A DNA stretch of 43,989 nucleotides, taken from Acanthaster planci (lineage: Eukaryota; Echinodermata; Asteroidea; Valvatida; Acanthasteridae). The stretch is taken from contig NW_019091620.1 in assembly GCF_001949145.1 (NCBI RefSeq), forward strand, positions 16,853 to 60,841, given 5' to 3'. A program made the position numbers and the translations under genes. Under the pieces are notes generated by a model. It saw only the letters and a program-made list of their open reading frames with translations, was not told where the DNA came from and searched no databases. Shown here piece by piece: positions 1 to 11,003 of this stretch; position 1 is the first letter of the stretch, and each line of letters begins with the position of its first letter.

Positions 1-312
1 GTTCTACAGCCAGGCTGCAGATAAAGTGTTTCTAAGTGCACGCTCTGTACCATGAAATGCATAACAAGTCTGTGATACTCTTTTCAGTTGAATGATTGTG
101 CAAAAGTATGGACCAATATTTACACAAATGCAAATCATAAAAAGATGTGTGTTTACAGGATGGGCTGCTGAGAAAGATTACCTGATGATTTTGAATGATG
201 AGATTATGCACTTTGCTTACAGGTGTTCCTGATACACAGTATTTCCACCATAGTTTGCTGCCCAAACCTTGCTGTAAAATAAACCAAAATTAATAAGAGG
301 TTTGTTTTTCAG
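1..312. other. Presumed RPP40 intron, left edge
   Basis: No coding segment of p40 was recognised here. The last ~20 bases form the pyrimidine-rich acceptor tract for exon A. Confidence 0.5.
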
Positions 313-583
313 ACCAAGACCAAAGTCTGGATTTGCTGTCCTCATTTTGGAGCAACAAGTATGAATGTCGTAGAGCTCGTCAAAGACATGACCACTTCCA
401 GATGAGGAATCAATGTGTTCCAGTGATTGACAGTTCCCGTCTCTTCCCTCACCAATACAAACCAACTCAAGATCCTTCACTGACAAATGGGAGTAGTCAG
501 GGTGATTCAGCCGATGAAGTGAGGTCATGTGACGCTTCAGAGGTTTATGAGTGGCTGGGGGCTGTCGCTTGTCAGTGCAACTG
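313..583 (+). CDS. RPP40: RPP40-like exon A (third-last coding exon)
   Basis: The acceptor is a pyrimidine-rich tract ending tttttcag at 312 and the donor is GTGAGC at 584. The exon starts with two bases of a split codon and ends with TG of a Cys codon. It encodes a low-complexity, Ser/Asp-rich linker and then DASEVYEWLGAV, the start of the conserved C-terminal domain. The long open frame on the opposite strand over this exon (217-639) is treated as an antisense shadow. Confidence 0.82.
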
Positions 584-3500
584 GTGAGCACCCAAATATT
601 CAGGTTGTCAAAGATGTTGTTTAGCAATCTTACATGCACCTACACTGAAATGTGTTCTCGTTTGACAAGAAATGTCCCAAGTAAACTAATTCTAAGTTAT
701 GTCACTACAGTATAGCATGGTCAGTTGCCTCAAAAATGACACCATAACCTAGAGAAAACTCTTTAAAAAAAGCCACACTTGTCACGCACAGTTCCTGAGT
801 TGTCCATAGCCTTCATCAATACATGCACACTGTTTGCATAGATGTACCAGATACCAGGGAATGAACACACACACTGTTCAGCTTTGTAGCCTAGCTGTTG
901 CATTGTTTTCAACTAATGGCATGATCGCCTATTGAACGATATGCCGTTCTGTTGCATCTTCTGAAGGGAAACCGTTTTCACTGAGTGGTGTTTGAAGTAT
1001 GGAATAGACACATTGATTGAACAATCAGTTAACTTAAGAATACATGCAGACCTAATGTAATGTAAGTGCATTATCCTCCAATTTAAACTGAACTGATCCA
1101 GACTAGCTGTGTGCCAAAGAGCTATATTAAATGACTAGAACACTGACTCATCGTTCAACAAAGCTTTGACGTCTCCTGGCTGCAGACATTTTGAATTCAT
1201 GGTTGTAGTTGAAAAGAATGAAATTATTCATTTGCATTGCAGTGTGCAAGCATTTGCATTTTTTACACCAAGCAAAACTAACTGCTCATCTGATGATTAT
1301 GTGACTATGGTTTTGGTGTGTTGGCATTCTGGACAGATTGTGTTTGGATACAGACACAGATATGAAAATAGCAGTGCAAAATAATTAGAATACAAAATGT
1401 CAAGTTTTCCATAGCAGCATGTTGAGCAGTGATCACGCCTACTGTCATCAATTCCAATGATTCATCAGGTATGTAGAACTCAGGTTTGTGATACCACTAT
1501 TTGCTAACTTGACACAGCACAGGAACGTCTGATGACTTTGTCAACACCTACCAGTGCCCAGAGCCATCGCAAGTATCTAGTGCTGTCTACCATAGATGGA
1601 GTGGTTTGATAACTTCGGAGACAATTCTGCATATGCTAGATGTACTCAGGTCAGCTTTCCTTTCAGTCCTTTAGTGCTGGTTAGTTTGTTCATATTTGTT
1701 AAAGAAAACTACAAAAAATATTTTGACCTGTCACCATAAAATGAGCTGAAAGTTGGAATTTCCTATAATTGAGATACTGATACGTCTGAATACAGCAGAA
1801 AAAGAGTTTTCCAGTGGTCAAGAGTTTAGATAACATGCATATTGGCATATATAAGATTCCCGACTTGGAAATTTAGTCACAATACACATCATAAAACCCC
1901 ATGCAGAACGTAACATACACAGTGATTTCTACTCTAGAAAGAGTATCACAAGTGTGTGTATTGTTCATGTTTGGTCAATTACGCCCTGCCCAACAGAGTT
2001 ACATTCATAGCAGGAGCTACTGAAACCAATTTGTTCATGTTCGTCTGCGTACAGCTTTTCTCCCCGCTCCGTGCATAACCATGATAAATTATTCCAAAAA
2101 TCCCAAATCGATGGGAAAGACCCGAAGCGAAACGTGTTGTAGACCAAAATGGGCTACTGCACACGCATTGTGCGAACGGACTGTTTTGTGTACAAAAACA
2201 TGGTCACCAGATTTCCTGAAGACACGATGCAGTAAAATTGATTTCTAGCCCTCGGGGACCACACTATTTTCATTGTTTTTTGCAGGAATGGATAGGGTTT
2301 GAGTTGCCCGAACTCCTTATTGAAAATTCCCCCCCCCCAAAAAAACGGGAAGGTTTTGCAAGTTTTGATCTGCTAAACATGGGCATTTTTTTCAAGTGGC
2401 GTTTTAGAGGCTTTCCAGTACATCTGCAAGAAACCAGGTATCATATTTGGAAAATTTGAGTCTGAAACATCTTAGATAGATTGAGGTTTAGATCTTGAGT
2501 GTGAGCGCATTTAACGGCTGAGCGATGAATGCACCGTGATTTTCTAAATGGCCACTGCCAGGCGTATGCGCATGGCGGCCGGCTAACATGGTTTCCGCTC
2601 GTGGTAGCCTCATTTATGTGATTTTTTTCTGTGGTGTGCGTTCATGGTTATCACTAAGCGCTGTTTTTTGTACTGTGTTTTTCAACAGAAATAACAAGTA
2701 TTATTATATTTCCTAAGGCAAAAGGACTAACTCGCGTAGTATTGGTTCTCAGTTCCTCCACCTCTTAGGCAGTACGGTCCTCTCCCTCTCAGGAAGAAAA
2801 AGAGTACAATACCAAACAATACTCAGGGCAAGATTACTGTACTCTATTCTAAGCAAGGAAGTGGGTGTTGAACTCATGGCTTGAAGAAAATTATCTAAAC
2901 CCTTGAATGATGTTTAACACGCAGGGTAAATGTAAGGTGACAAGGTGACATTATTCTGGTAGCTTTACGTCTTTGTTTCCGACATTGTTTCAACATTTTC
3001 AACCAGACAATGGCTTTTGTTTTTGTCACAGTTGGTAAGAAAATGACATTTTGAAATATCTTATGCTGCAAAAAATTAGGATTTAAATAGGAGAAGGGTT
3101 ATTTCCAAAATAAGAAAAAAAAATAAAATGTTTTACTTTGAACTGCCATAATAGGAAAGTAACAGCAGAGTGGGCTTTATGCTCATTTCATTGTGACTGG
3201 TCACATTTGTTTATTCCACTTTTTCAGTTTGTATTATGCTTCCCTAAATGAAGTTTTATTTGTCAGATTGAATTACACACATGTAGCTGAGGCACAAATA
3301 GTTTATGGTAATGCTGTATTCTATAGACAAGATACCGTAGCATCAGCAGCACTGCACAAAAGGCAAACACTTTTAACATATTGTTGAAAGTGTAATATTA
3401 CAGTGTTGTTCTGCCTTTATCAGCCTACAAACAGCCATACCATGCCACTTGAAAATACAGCAACACAGTATACATGTACATGTACAAAAACTTGTGGTAA

Positions 3501-4137
3501 CCTTATCCAATATAGATACCCATGAATTAATTCATGAACAATGCATACAAGACATTGGCATATACATGACTTGTGTGTCTGCAGATTTACAGGTAGATGT
3601 GTGTGCAGTGAGTGGGATATACAGCTGGCTTAAGCAACCTGTGAAATCTGTCCTATTAAAACTGACATCATATCAAAGACACTCAAGCTTTAAAATGGAC
3701 TGAGGGCTCACTTTTTTTTCAGCACCATATTTATATTTGTTTGTCATTTGGGTAGCCTGAGCAGTGTTTTTCACCTTTCCATGTCCTGTAGTATGTCAGT
3801 TTTGGGTCAGGCAAAGACAGTAACTGGTTTGACCGTACATTTTGGCTTTGAAAACTGTGCAGAATTTTTGATGACGTTTTAGGCAGTGCAGAGTGAAATG
3901 TGACTTCTTCTTGACCTCTTTGTTCTATGTCCAAAATACAGACTTGAAGTTCAGTGCAGACATGTGCCTTGGGCAGCCTTGACCGTACATGGGTTTGCTG
4001 ATTCCCCTGTGTCCTGGGTAAACAGAGAGCATGGCTTTCATAAGTACGGCAACAATCTCTACACGTTTGTTATCTTTCCCAAGGAGCAAAGATACTGGCT
4101 GGTAATTGGCATTGGTGATCATGATGTATGCCCATGA
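313..4137 (+). CDS. RPP40: Ribonuclease P/MRP protein subunit p40, C-terminal part (three exons; 5' end outside window)
   Basis: Joining 313-583, 1518-1649 and 3942-4137 gives one open frame of about 199 codons that ends at TGA 4135-4137. Known p40 is about 360 residues, so roughly the C-terminal half is here and earlier exons lie left of the window. Recognisable stretches, in order, are EVYEWLGAV, then a Cys-Pro-Glu-Pro segment (NTYQCPEPSQV), then HGFADSPVSW and a terminal GDHDVCP; these follow my recollection of vertebrate RPP40. The family is a protein subunit of nuclear RNase P and RNase MRP, acting in tRNA 5' end maturation and pre-rRNA processing in the nucleus and nucleolus. All junctions are GT-AG and phases agree (each listed exon begins by completing a split codon). 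The assignment rests on remembered family sequence, with no search run. The gene converges on the G-alpha-o gene to the right. Confidence 0.88.
584..1517 (+). other. RPP40 intron (934 bp)
   Basis: Bounded by GTGAGC and cacag. I see no gene or clear repeat in it. Confidence 0.75.
1518..1649 (+). CDS. RPP40: RPP40-like exon B
   Basis: The acceptor is the cacag ending at 1517. The next AG, five bases downstream, would put a stop in frame, so 1517 decides the boundary. The donor is GTCAGC at 1650. The exon encodes DDFVNTYQCPEPSQV followed by a segment (ITSETILHMLDVLR) that lines up with the helix after the Cys-Pro-Glu-Pro motif in p40 proteins. It ends with AG of an Arg codon completed by exon C. 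Confidence 0.85.
1650..3941 (+). other. RPP40 last intron (2292 bp)
   Basis: Bounded by GTCAGC and tacag. It holds a C-run followed by an A-run near 2329-2345 and A/T-rich stretches near 3110-3130. No coding exon was recognised. Confidence 0.75.
3942..4137 (+). CDS. RPP40: RPP40-like exon C (last coding exon, with stop)
   Basis: The acceptor is ccaaaatacag at 3941. The 64 residues contain TVHGFADSPVSW, an EHGF motif, NNLYTFVIF, a Tyr-Trp pair and a short acidic-Cys-Pro end, the most strongly conserved part of the p40 family. The stop is TGA 4135-4137. The frame stays open for the whole exon with no frameshift, so the gene looks functional here. Confidence 0.92.
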
Positions 4138-7117
4138 TGTTGTACACACCTAGTTACCAATGTAAGAATTTAAGAATGTTTTCTATCAACTATTATGTGT
4201 CAAAAGTATGTCCAAATTCCTGCTGCTGGTTTGGAAACACAGAAGTGGTACTAGTTTATATTTTTTAGTCCAAGCGGCTTTCTGGTAATGTTGCTCATAC
4301 TTTAGTGTATCTACAGTCTAAGGAGCTAAATGATGAACTCTAGATCGATTCTGATGGAAAGTAAAAGTTACAGTGTCCATTCTTAAGACATTGTGCTTGT
4401 TTTCAATTACACAGCAGATAGCCAGTGAAGCACACAGTCTTGCAGTTGAGTCTACCACAAGTCATCCTGTCTCGTGTCAAATCATGAGTATTTAGAATTA
4501 ACAGCAACTAAGACTTTTTATGATTTAGGATCAATGTATTGAACAGTGTACCCTGGCAATCTTCTGATGAGAACCATACTCTTTGTAAAAGAAATTATTT
4601 CTAAATGGTGTCCCCACAAACCTTACGATTACATCTCCACCACAAAAAGCTTCAAAGCTCATTTAGCTTACTTGTACACATATAATGTGCTCATATAATG
4701 TAAAGGCTAGAGTGTAAATGTACAACAGAGAAATATCCCTCTGTGAGGGCGCTCTTGAATGTTGAAAAATATGAGGTTGTGGTAAAAACTGTCATGCAAA
4801 TATGGTTCAGATAGTTCTTTAAAATTAATATTTGTCATGTTTGGTTGTATAACAGGAGTTGGCAGCAATATATTTTGCCTTTTTTGAAAGTCAAAACCTT
4901 GGGCTGAAAATAAATTCAACAAATGGCATGGCCCGGTATTTTATTGGGAAGAAAAAGTAAAGTTCCTTCCAAGCTGTTGGTGGTGCTTTTGGTATTGAGA
5001 CAAATTTAAAGCATTTCATTGCATTTCTGACTTCCCTAACTGATGCACTGTTTTGACAGGGGAACGTTCACAGTTTTAACAATGTTTATAGGGCTATTTT
5101 CAGTATCTACTCCTAGTTTTCATGAACTGCTGAAGTTTCTTCACTTAATTGTCTTATTTTGTTTGTGTGTTTGTTTTTCCTTTGTGTGAGTCTCATTTGT
5201 CTCTGAGATTCTTCTTGTGAAGTTTATCTCCTTCATGATGTAAATCACAAAGGCCAACCAAACTCTTCCGTGGCGTTTGAAATTAAGCCAAAGGTTTAAT
5301 TTTTCCAGATTATTCTGCAGTAAGTAATGGAAGACGTATTTCACATCTTGCCTAGTATTAGGTGAAGAATTAAAGTAACAGCCGCAAGGAAAGCAGTTAG
5401 TGTCTCGTTTCATTGCATTAAAAAATCAGCCATAGTGTTTCAGTGTTCCTCTTGAACCCTTAACTTCCTTTATCTTACAAAAATTGAGAGACAGTATAAT
5501 AGAGACGGATCCCTCAGGAAACGGTGGGGGGAGGTTAATGGACGTACTGAAGAGATCCCCTGCTATGGGGATCCTCCGGTAATTGATGTAATTGTTTAAC
5601 TTTCGATGGAAAGATGGACAGCGCAATCCTTGTCCAGGATTTCTTTTGGTAGGCCTTCTAATTTCTCGCATTTCACCGGTAGTTCATTTAGTTCGCAGCT
5701 GAACGGGGGGGGGGGCAACCCCAATCTCCCTCTATGTGTCATTTTTATTATAGATTCGCCTCTAGCTTTAATTAGCGCAGTTCACTTCGTGCTGTTTGCA
5801 AAGATGTATTCGATACACATACACCGTTTTCGTATGGTGTGGGAGAGAGTCTAGTCCTATCAGTTTTGTCAGCGGCGTTTTGTCTTCATCACTATTTAAG
5901 GACTTTGAAGTAGCTATGCCATCAAATATTAACATAGCCCTTCTACCATTGCGGTTTTCTGGTATCCACCATATATATAAACTTTGGATCTAGTACTCAG
6001 AAATGTTGAGTGAACGATCAGATTATTGTCATATAAAGGCAGTATTTCTAACAAGTTTAATCAATATAACATCGCTCCATAATGATATAGTTTTGTTCTG
6101 TACACTCATTCCTGACCATATTTACTTATGTATGTAGGCACTGCTCATCGTGCGGTAACTGCCAATGTTGCTTTACAGACGTAGTCCGCGCTTGAATGAC
6201 TAGGCATAATCAAGCAAATATAAGAAATGTAATAACAAAGTTGAGATTGACTGGAAGGTTGCTTTTATCGCTCCTAACTAAATAAGTAGCGAAGTTTATG
6301 AAAGCCACTTCCTGCAGAGTCGTAAGGCCTTGCCCAAACTTGAGGAGAGTCTAAAGCAAAGACTGTTAGTCATCCTGGCCCATCGTCCTGTTCCACACCA
6401 AGTCTACGACACTATTTATCCATGCAGTTAAATATAGGCCAAAAGGCAATTTGGTATGCTTCATTCTTTTTGTCATTGTAACAAGGGGGTAGTTGATGCT
6501 TCTTGAAATCCCGGGAAACAGCAGATCCCCCCTCACATTGAGGGAATTTAAAAGAATGATTGTTCAGCTATCCATGACCGTCTGCGAATGAAATAAACAT
6601 ATCAATGGAAAGAGGGGACCTGTTGCTTTAAGGTGCTAGTAGTCATTTGGTGTAAAACTAAATACAGTCTCCACAAAATTCAAAATTAAGTTTGTTGCGG
6701 TTTGTTGGGGGGATACGCTCTGTACATCGATCGACGACACAAGGAATGTGCCTCGAGTGGCAGCCCACAGCACGTGCTGTATAAAGTTGCTCATAAATAT
6801 TTATCGTTCGGAAATCTAAACCAATCAGAGCGCTTGCATAGGATCTGTTAGATCGTCTCAAGTCGGTCAATCACCTGCAAGTTGGGGACGAAACAATCAA
6901 CGTCCCCGGGCAAAGGTAGAATTACGTGTTGGCCTATAGATAATTCCTTTGACTACGGTAACACCATCACTGGTTATTTGCAGCGGCCCCCTTTAATGGC
7001 GGTAAGAATTTTGACAGCTATTTTATAGAGCCACTGACAGTTGCTCTGTACAAAATTCGACACAATTAATACTGCCATTCACGTGTGCCATCAGGAGTGT
7101 CCTGTGAAACGTCTGTG
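4138..7117. other. Intergenic / RPP40 3' flank, no gene recognised
   Basis: Only short open frames without recognisable protein features. There is a G-run near 5704-5715. The first part probably includes the RPP40 3' UTR. Confidence 0.6.
4909..4914 (+). promoter_or_regulatory. Candidate polyadenylation signal for RPP40-like gene
   Basis: AATAAA lies about 770 bases after the stop codon on the coding strand. Nothing in the sequence proves it is used. Confidence 0.25.
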
Positions 7118-8127
7118 GAATACGGGCGATTTACAATGGTGCGCCTCCAAGAATTTGCAACGCGTTAGCCAATCACAACGCGCGAAATCTGTCGATCCTT
7201 TCCAAACGCGCATTGGGCCGATAGTCTGGTTCCCTGTCCAAAGATTCCCCGACGACTCTTGATAAAAAATCTTAGGTCAGGCTTCACCCACAGATAAAAA
7301 TAGATGTGACGCAAGGGTCAGGGGTCACAAGTTTAGAGCCTGGGTGTTTGCGATTTCGTCACAGGGATGCACCCTGTACATGTATGTGTGGGCATTTGCC
7401 AGTCGTCTTCTGGTCCTGATTTCGGCCAAGGATACCGTGCACGATATGGGGCCAATGGGTGCCTCCCACACATGTCCAATTGTTACCTAACACTTCCCCC
7501 CAGAAGTCTGTAAAGAATTCCTGAGATTCCTATCAAACAGTGACAAACACAAAGGCGGGGGGGGGTGTTTCACGTGCGGCCAAGGCGACCTTCGATTTCA
7601 GTGTACAGTCAATTACTCATATGCAGCTAGTTATGAGACAAAGAGAAACCCCCCCCTGCTTTGTGTTGGTCATTGTCTCGCAGGAATCTGGGGAATTCCT
7701 TTCAGACATCTTGGGGGATGTGTTTAGTAACAAAAGTCCGGAATGTGTATAGGGATTGGACATGTTGGGGGGGTACCCCTCGGTCTCATTTCTTGCTGGG
7801 TATACAAATACTGTATTGTAAGATTAAAAGCTGCCATCAGGCTACGGGAGTTTACGTTCAACAGCTAGTTCCCTACCCGGCCGGGAATAACCGAACATCA
7901 ACGGTACCATCCGAACAATGATGCGGAATATATACGGGACGACTTCGGAATATTTCGGCTATTTCCGGAAAAATGGAGGAATTCTCCAGTCTTAGTCACT
8001 TGATTCGTAGAGTAGTCAGAATCATCGGATCTGGTATCCAGACTTTGGGTCGACAGATTTCGCGCATTGTGATTGACCAACGCGTTGCAAACTCTTTGAG
8101 GCGCACTATTGTGAAATGTTCGTATTG
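7118..8127. repeat. Large imperfect inverted repeat (foldback-like), ~1 kb
   Basis: Two arms, about 7118-7571 and 7636-8127, are reverse complements around a ~64-base loop. The best blocks are 7118-7197 against 8049-8127, sharing for example TTTGCAACGCGTT and GCGCGAAATCTGTCGA, at roughly 85% identity counted by eye, and 7456-7571 against 7636-7783, sharing AACACAAAG next to a G-run and ATTCC blocks. Between these blocks the arms have diverged and carry indels. Many differences are transitions, as in an old copy. The 167-codon open frame 7973-8476 crosses this structure and is not believed to be a gene. It could be a foldback-type DNA transposon or an inverted duplication. Confidence 0.75.
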
Positions 8128-8129
8128 TA

Positions 8130-8271
8130 TAGGTCCTATAGAGGGTTTGCGTGGTAGCCATCTTGCAGGGCAGTTATTTTATTCCACGTGGAACGTCCCC
8201 AGGGAAATACCCTGTGGAACAAATGCCCTGGCCTGCAAAATGGCAGCCATGCAAACCCACTATAGGCCTAC
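8130..8271. mobile_element. MITE-like element with ~40 bp terminal inverted repeats
   Basis: The left end (8130-8172) and right end (8224-8271) are reverse complements with few mismatches; both carry GGGTTTGC and a TTGCAGG block, and the ends read as CCTATAG-type palindromes. The core contains the perfect palindrome TTCCACGTGGAA and the hairpin CAGGG-aaata-CCCTG. Small size, no coding capacity and terminal inverted repeats fit a non-autonomous DNA transposon; no clear target-site duplication was seen. It sits exactly at the outer edge of the larger inverted repeat. Confidence 0.6.
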
Positions 8272-10393
8272 CCGATGGATCGCTGCGATTTGTATGTGGA
8301 GAATAAAACCAAATCAATTGCGGATATACCCTGAAAGTAAAAGGTCACGCAGCGAGCTTCCGGAACCCTCACACGGTCTGTCTGTGGGGATTTTACATTG
8401 GGCCGTCCTATCACGTTCGATAATTGTTGGAAACATAATTCCCAACTCAAACCACCCCACGAAACACTCGTGTTGAAATGTTACCTTTGTCTTCCTTAGG
8501 TAATATTTAGGAAAAGTCACCTGGAGATGGGTAAAAAACGAATTTCATTAGCGACCTTTCACGTCCGGCGATATCGTACCTAGGTCTCATCGTCCATGTA
8601 CGTTTTGTTTCAACTCCCCCGTGCATTCGTGAAAACGAGATTGTACAACGTTCCAAAATTTTTACCTACCTGCAGTCGATGGGTTCCAGATTCCTTTGAG
8701 CTGACATCACGCAGTTGTTATCAGCAAAGCTTAGATAAAATATTAAAATATTGCTTTAAGTTTATTATGTTATAAATTATAGAAGGGTGTCACCTATTTT
8801 GATCTGTTTTTACTTTGGCTTTTACCGACGGACTACCATAAAATTTCAAACCGTAAATGTTAATCTGTGTACGAGACTGCCGCATTGCACTGTTCTTAAT
8901 GTGTTTTAGATTTTCGGAAGTGATGGGTCAATTTTGGCAGGATATTTCTTCTTTAGTTTCTGTAAATTGACATACTGGTGAATATTTTCCAAAGCCCCTT
9001 TTCCGACTAGTAACTGAACAAAAAATTATTACAAATTCTCAAATCTTTGCGCGTAATTTTTCGTGAACTTTCAGGCTCTATTGGCACCAAGTCTGGTCCC
9101 AAGCCGGTTCCCAGCGCCACGGCTACGCCCATCGTGGGCGTTGCCACGATTTTTTTTCCGGGGAAGGACGAAGCACTCATCAACTACGAACACATTGGAG
9201 GGGGTCAATGTTAAGGTTTTTCCAAGCAAATTGTATTTTTCATCCCTTGTCGTCGCCTTTTTTAAAGCCCTTTTTCCTCTTTTTATTTTTTCAATTTTTT
9301 GAAGGTGGGAAGGGGGGCTCGCGACGACCATGTCGCGCATTCCCACCTTCAACTCTCACGCAACTCTGCAAACCTACAAGATGTTCTTCCAATATCCATT
9401 AACCAGACTCAAAATGTCTTTTAATGTTGTGTTGTAGTGGTTGAAGCCAGGGGAATTTCGGTTGCTCTGATACCAATATCGTATTCTTCATACTTGCTTG
9501 TAATAGTTTCTTTTCTGATAACAGCTATAATCATCATAATGCGCATGGCAGAGACGCATTGCTTGAAAATGAAGGGCAATTTTCGCAATGTGGAAATGTT
9601 GCAGTCCGGCACTGAAACCTTTAGGAGTTCAGTTTCCGTAGTTTGCCAAAAAAGTGAATTGTAGGGCCTACTTGGTTTGTGAACAATCAAATCCTTCTTC
9701 TCGATGAAACAGGTTTGCATTTTGTTTCCGAATCTCGGCTCTGGAGAGCTTTCCATTTGAAGTGAATTATGGTCCAATTTTTGACACATGTGCTTTCTAA
9801 TCTTTGCTTTTATTTCACATGTCCATATTAAACTATATATTTCCTGACTGTACTGTGTATAATTATTTTCGCTTGCTATGTGACGTATGCCAAGCCTGTA
9901 AATAGACAACCTCTCAATAATTATTCAGTTTCAAGCCCTGCAGGTGACAATAACACAAAGTGTTGCCTCGATTTCTTATTTCAGCAGATATATTCACCTG
10001 AAGCATTTAGTGGTGTGGTTTTCCGGGCGGGCAGGGTATTATGTTATGGTTCATTTGATGGCCATCACTACATGGGTCGAGCTTACACATTGTGAGGTGT
10101 GCGTACCGGGCATTTCAGGATTCACGATCGGACTCAAGGTGACTGACATGGCAGAAGAAATAGATCATTGAAGGCGTGTTGATCATGATCAGGTAGCCCG
10201 AGTGTGAGAAGTTGTGTCTGAGATAAGGAGAGAGTGCATTTGAAAAAAGGAAAGCACAGTCCAACGTATTGGAAGGGCCTAAGCCCTCAGGCGCCAATTT
10301 CTACCTTCATTTGACGCCCTTTCCCTTTTCCAGGACAGGCCTTAAACCAGTCTCCTCGCCTCCCAGGGTTGTCATAACAACTACAACCTGCAT
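8272..10393. other. Intergenic, no gene recognised
   Basis: Contains the hairpin at 9301-9350 and a minor one, ACGCCCA-tcg-TGGGCGT, at 9125-9141. The 162-codon minus-strand open frame at 9421-9909 shows no recognisable domain. Confidence 0.55.
9301..9350. repeat. Perfect inverted repeat with nested inner stem
   Basis: GAAGGTGGGAA (9301-9311) pairs perfectly with TTCCCACCTTC (9340-9350), and inside it CGCGAC (9320-9325) pairs with GTCGCG (9332-9337). A G-run at 9311-9317 makes an internal bulge. Role unknown. Confidence 0.7.
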
Positions 10394-10916
10394 TGACGTC
10401 ATACAGCGAGGGTAGTGGGGTGGAGGTGTGCAGATGCGAATGATCTGATCACGTGATCCCATCGAAATGGATATGGGGTATGGAGCCAATTTGCGTACAA
10501 AAACCAGAATCTTGTGATATTGCTAGTTGAAAGCCGTCTGTTTTGTCTGTGTTATGTACCCCACAAGCAGCTGCGTGTTCTTGCCTTGTACGTATTTTTA
10601 CGTACATATTATCCCCTGTGAGTCATATTTTGTAAACAAGTTGATGTAAGATTTTTCTGAATTGTATATATTGTACTGGTGACGTCCTCTGTTTACACGC
10701 ACACTTTCTTAAAGGAACAACATGAAAAGCATACGAGCAAACAAGGAGTGACGTCATCAGTGCGTCAGCATTGTGCCGCATTGTTCATGTAAAGGAAAAA
10801 GGGTATTTCCATTAATATAGTTGTTGAGGCACCCACCCAAGCAGACATGTTTACTCAGGACGCCACACACTCATTCTTAACGACTTCCAAACTAGGGTTG
10901 CGTACTGATGACGTCA
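10394..10916. promoter_or_regulatory. Cluster of CRE palindromes
   Basis: The perfect cAMP-response-element octamer TGACGTCA occurs at 10394-10401, 10749-10756 and 10909-10916, with TGACGTCC at 10680-10687. CREB/ATF proteins bind this octamer in animals. No transcription start is visible nearby, so an enhancer is as possible as a promoter, and the last two sites lie within or beside a duplicated segment. Confidence 0.4.
10587..10606. repeat. Short perfect palindrome with T4 loop
   Basis: TGTACGTA-tttt-TACGTACA, eight perfect pairs. Role unknown. Confidence 0.6.
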
Positions 10917-11003
10917 CACTATTTATGGGTGCTTTCTTACAGGAACTCTACGAAAAGCATACGAGGAAACAAGGAGCGACATCATCAGTGAGTAAGCGTT
11001 GTG
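10672..11003. repeat. Spaced direct repeat, ~100 bp copies offset by ~228 bp
   Basis: The segment 10672-10775 recurs at about 10900-11003. Shared stretches include AAAAGCATACGAG, AACAAGGAG and GTTGTGCCGCA/ATTGTGCCGCA, with TGACGT at matching places near the 5' end of each copy. The copies differ at scattered single bases. Confidence 0.7.

Noticed and set aside
217-639. 140-codon open frame on the minus strand
   Set aside because: It is antisense to RPP40-like exon A, whose sense frame is spliced and recognisable.
7973-8476. 167-codon plus-strand open frame
   Set aside because: It crosses the right arm of the foldback and the MITE-like element, and no protein motif is visible.
9421-9909. 162-codon minus-strand open frame
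   Set aside because: No recognisable domain, A/T-rich, no neighbouring exon evidence; a chance frame is likely.
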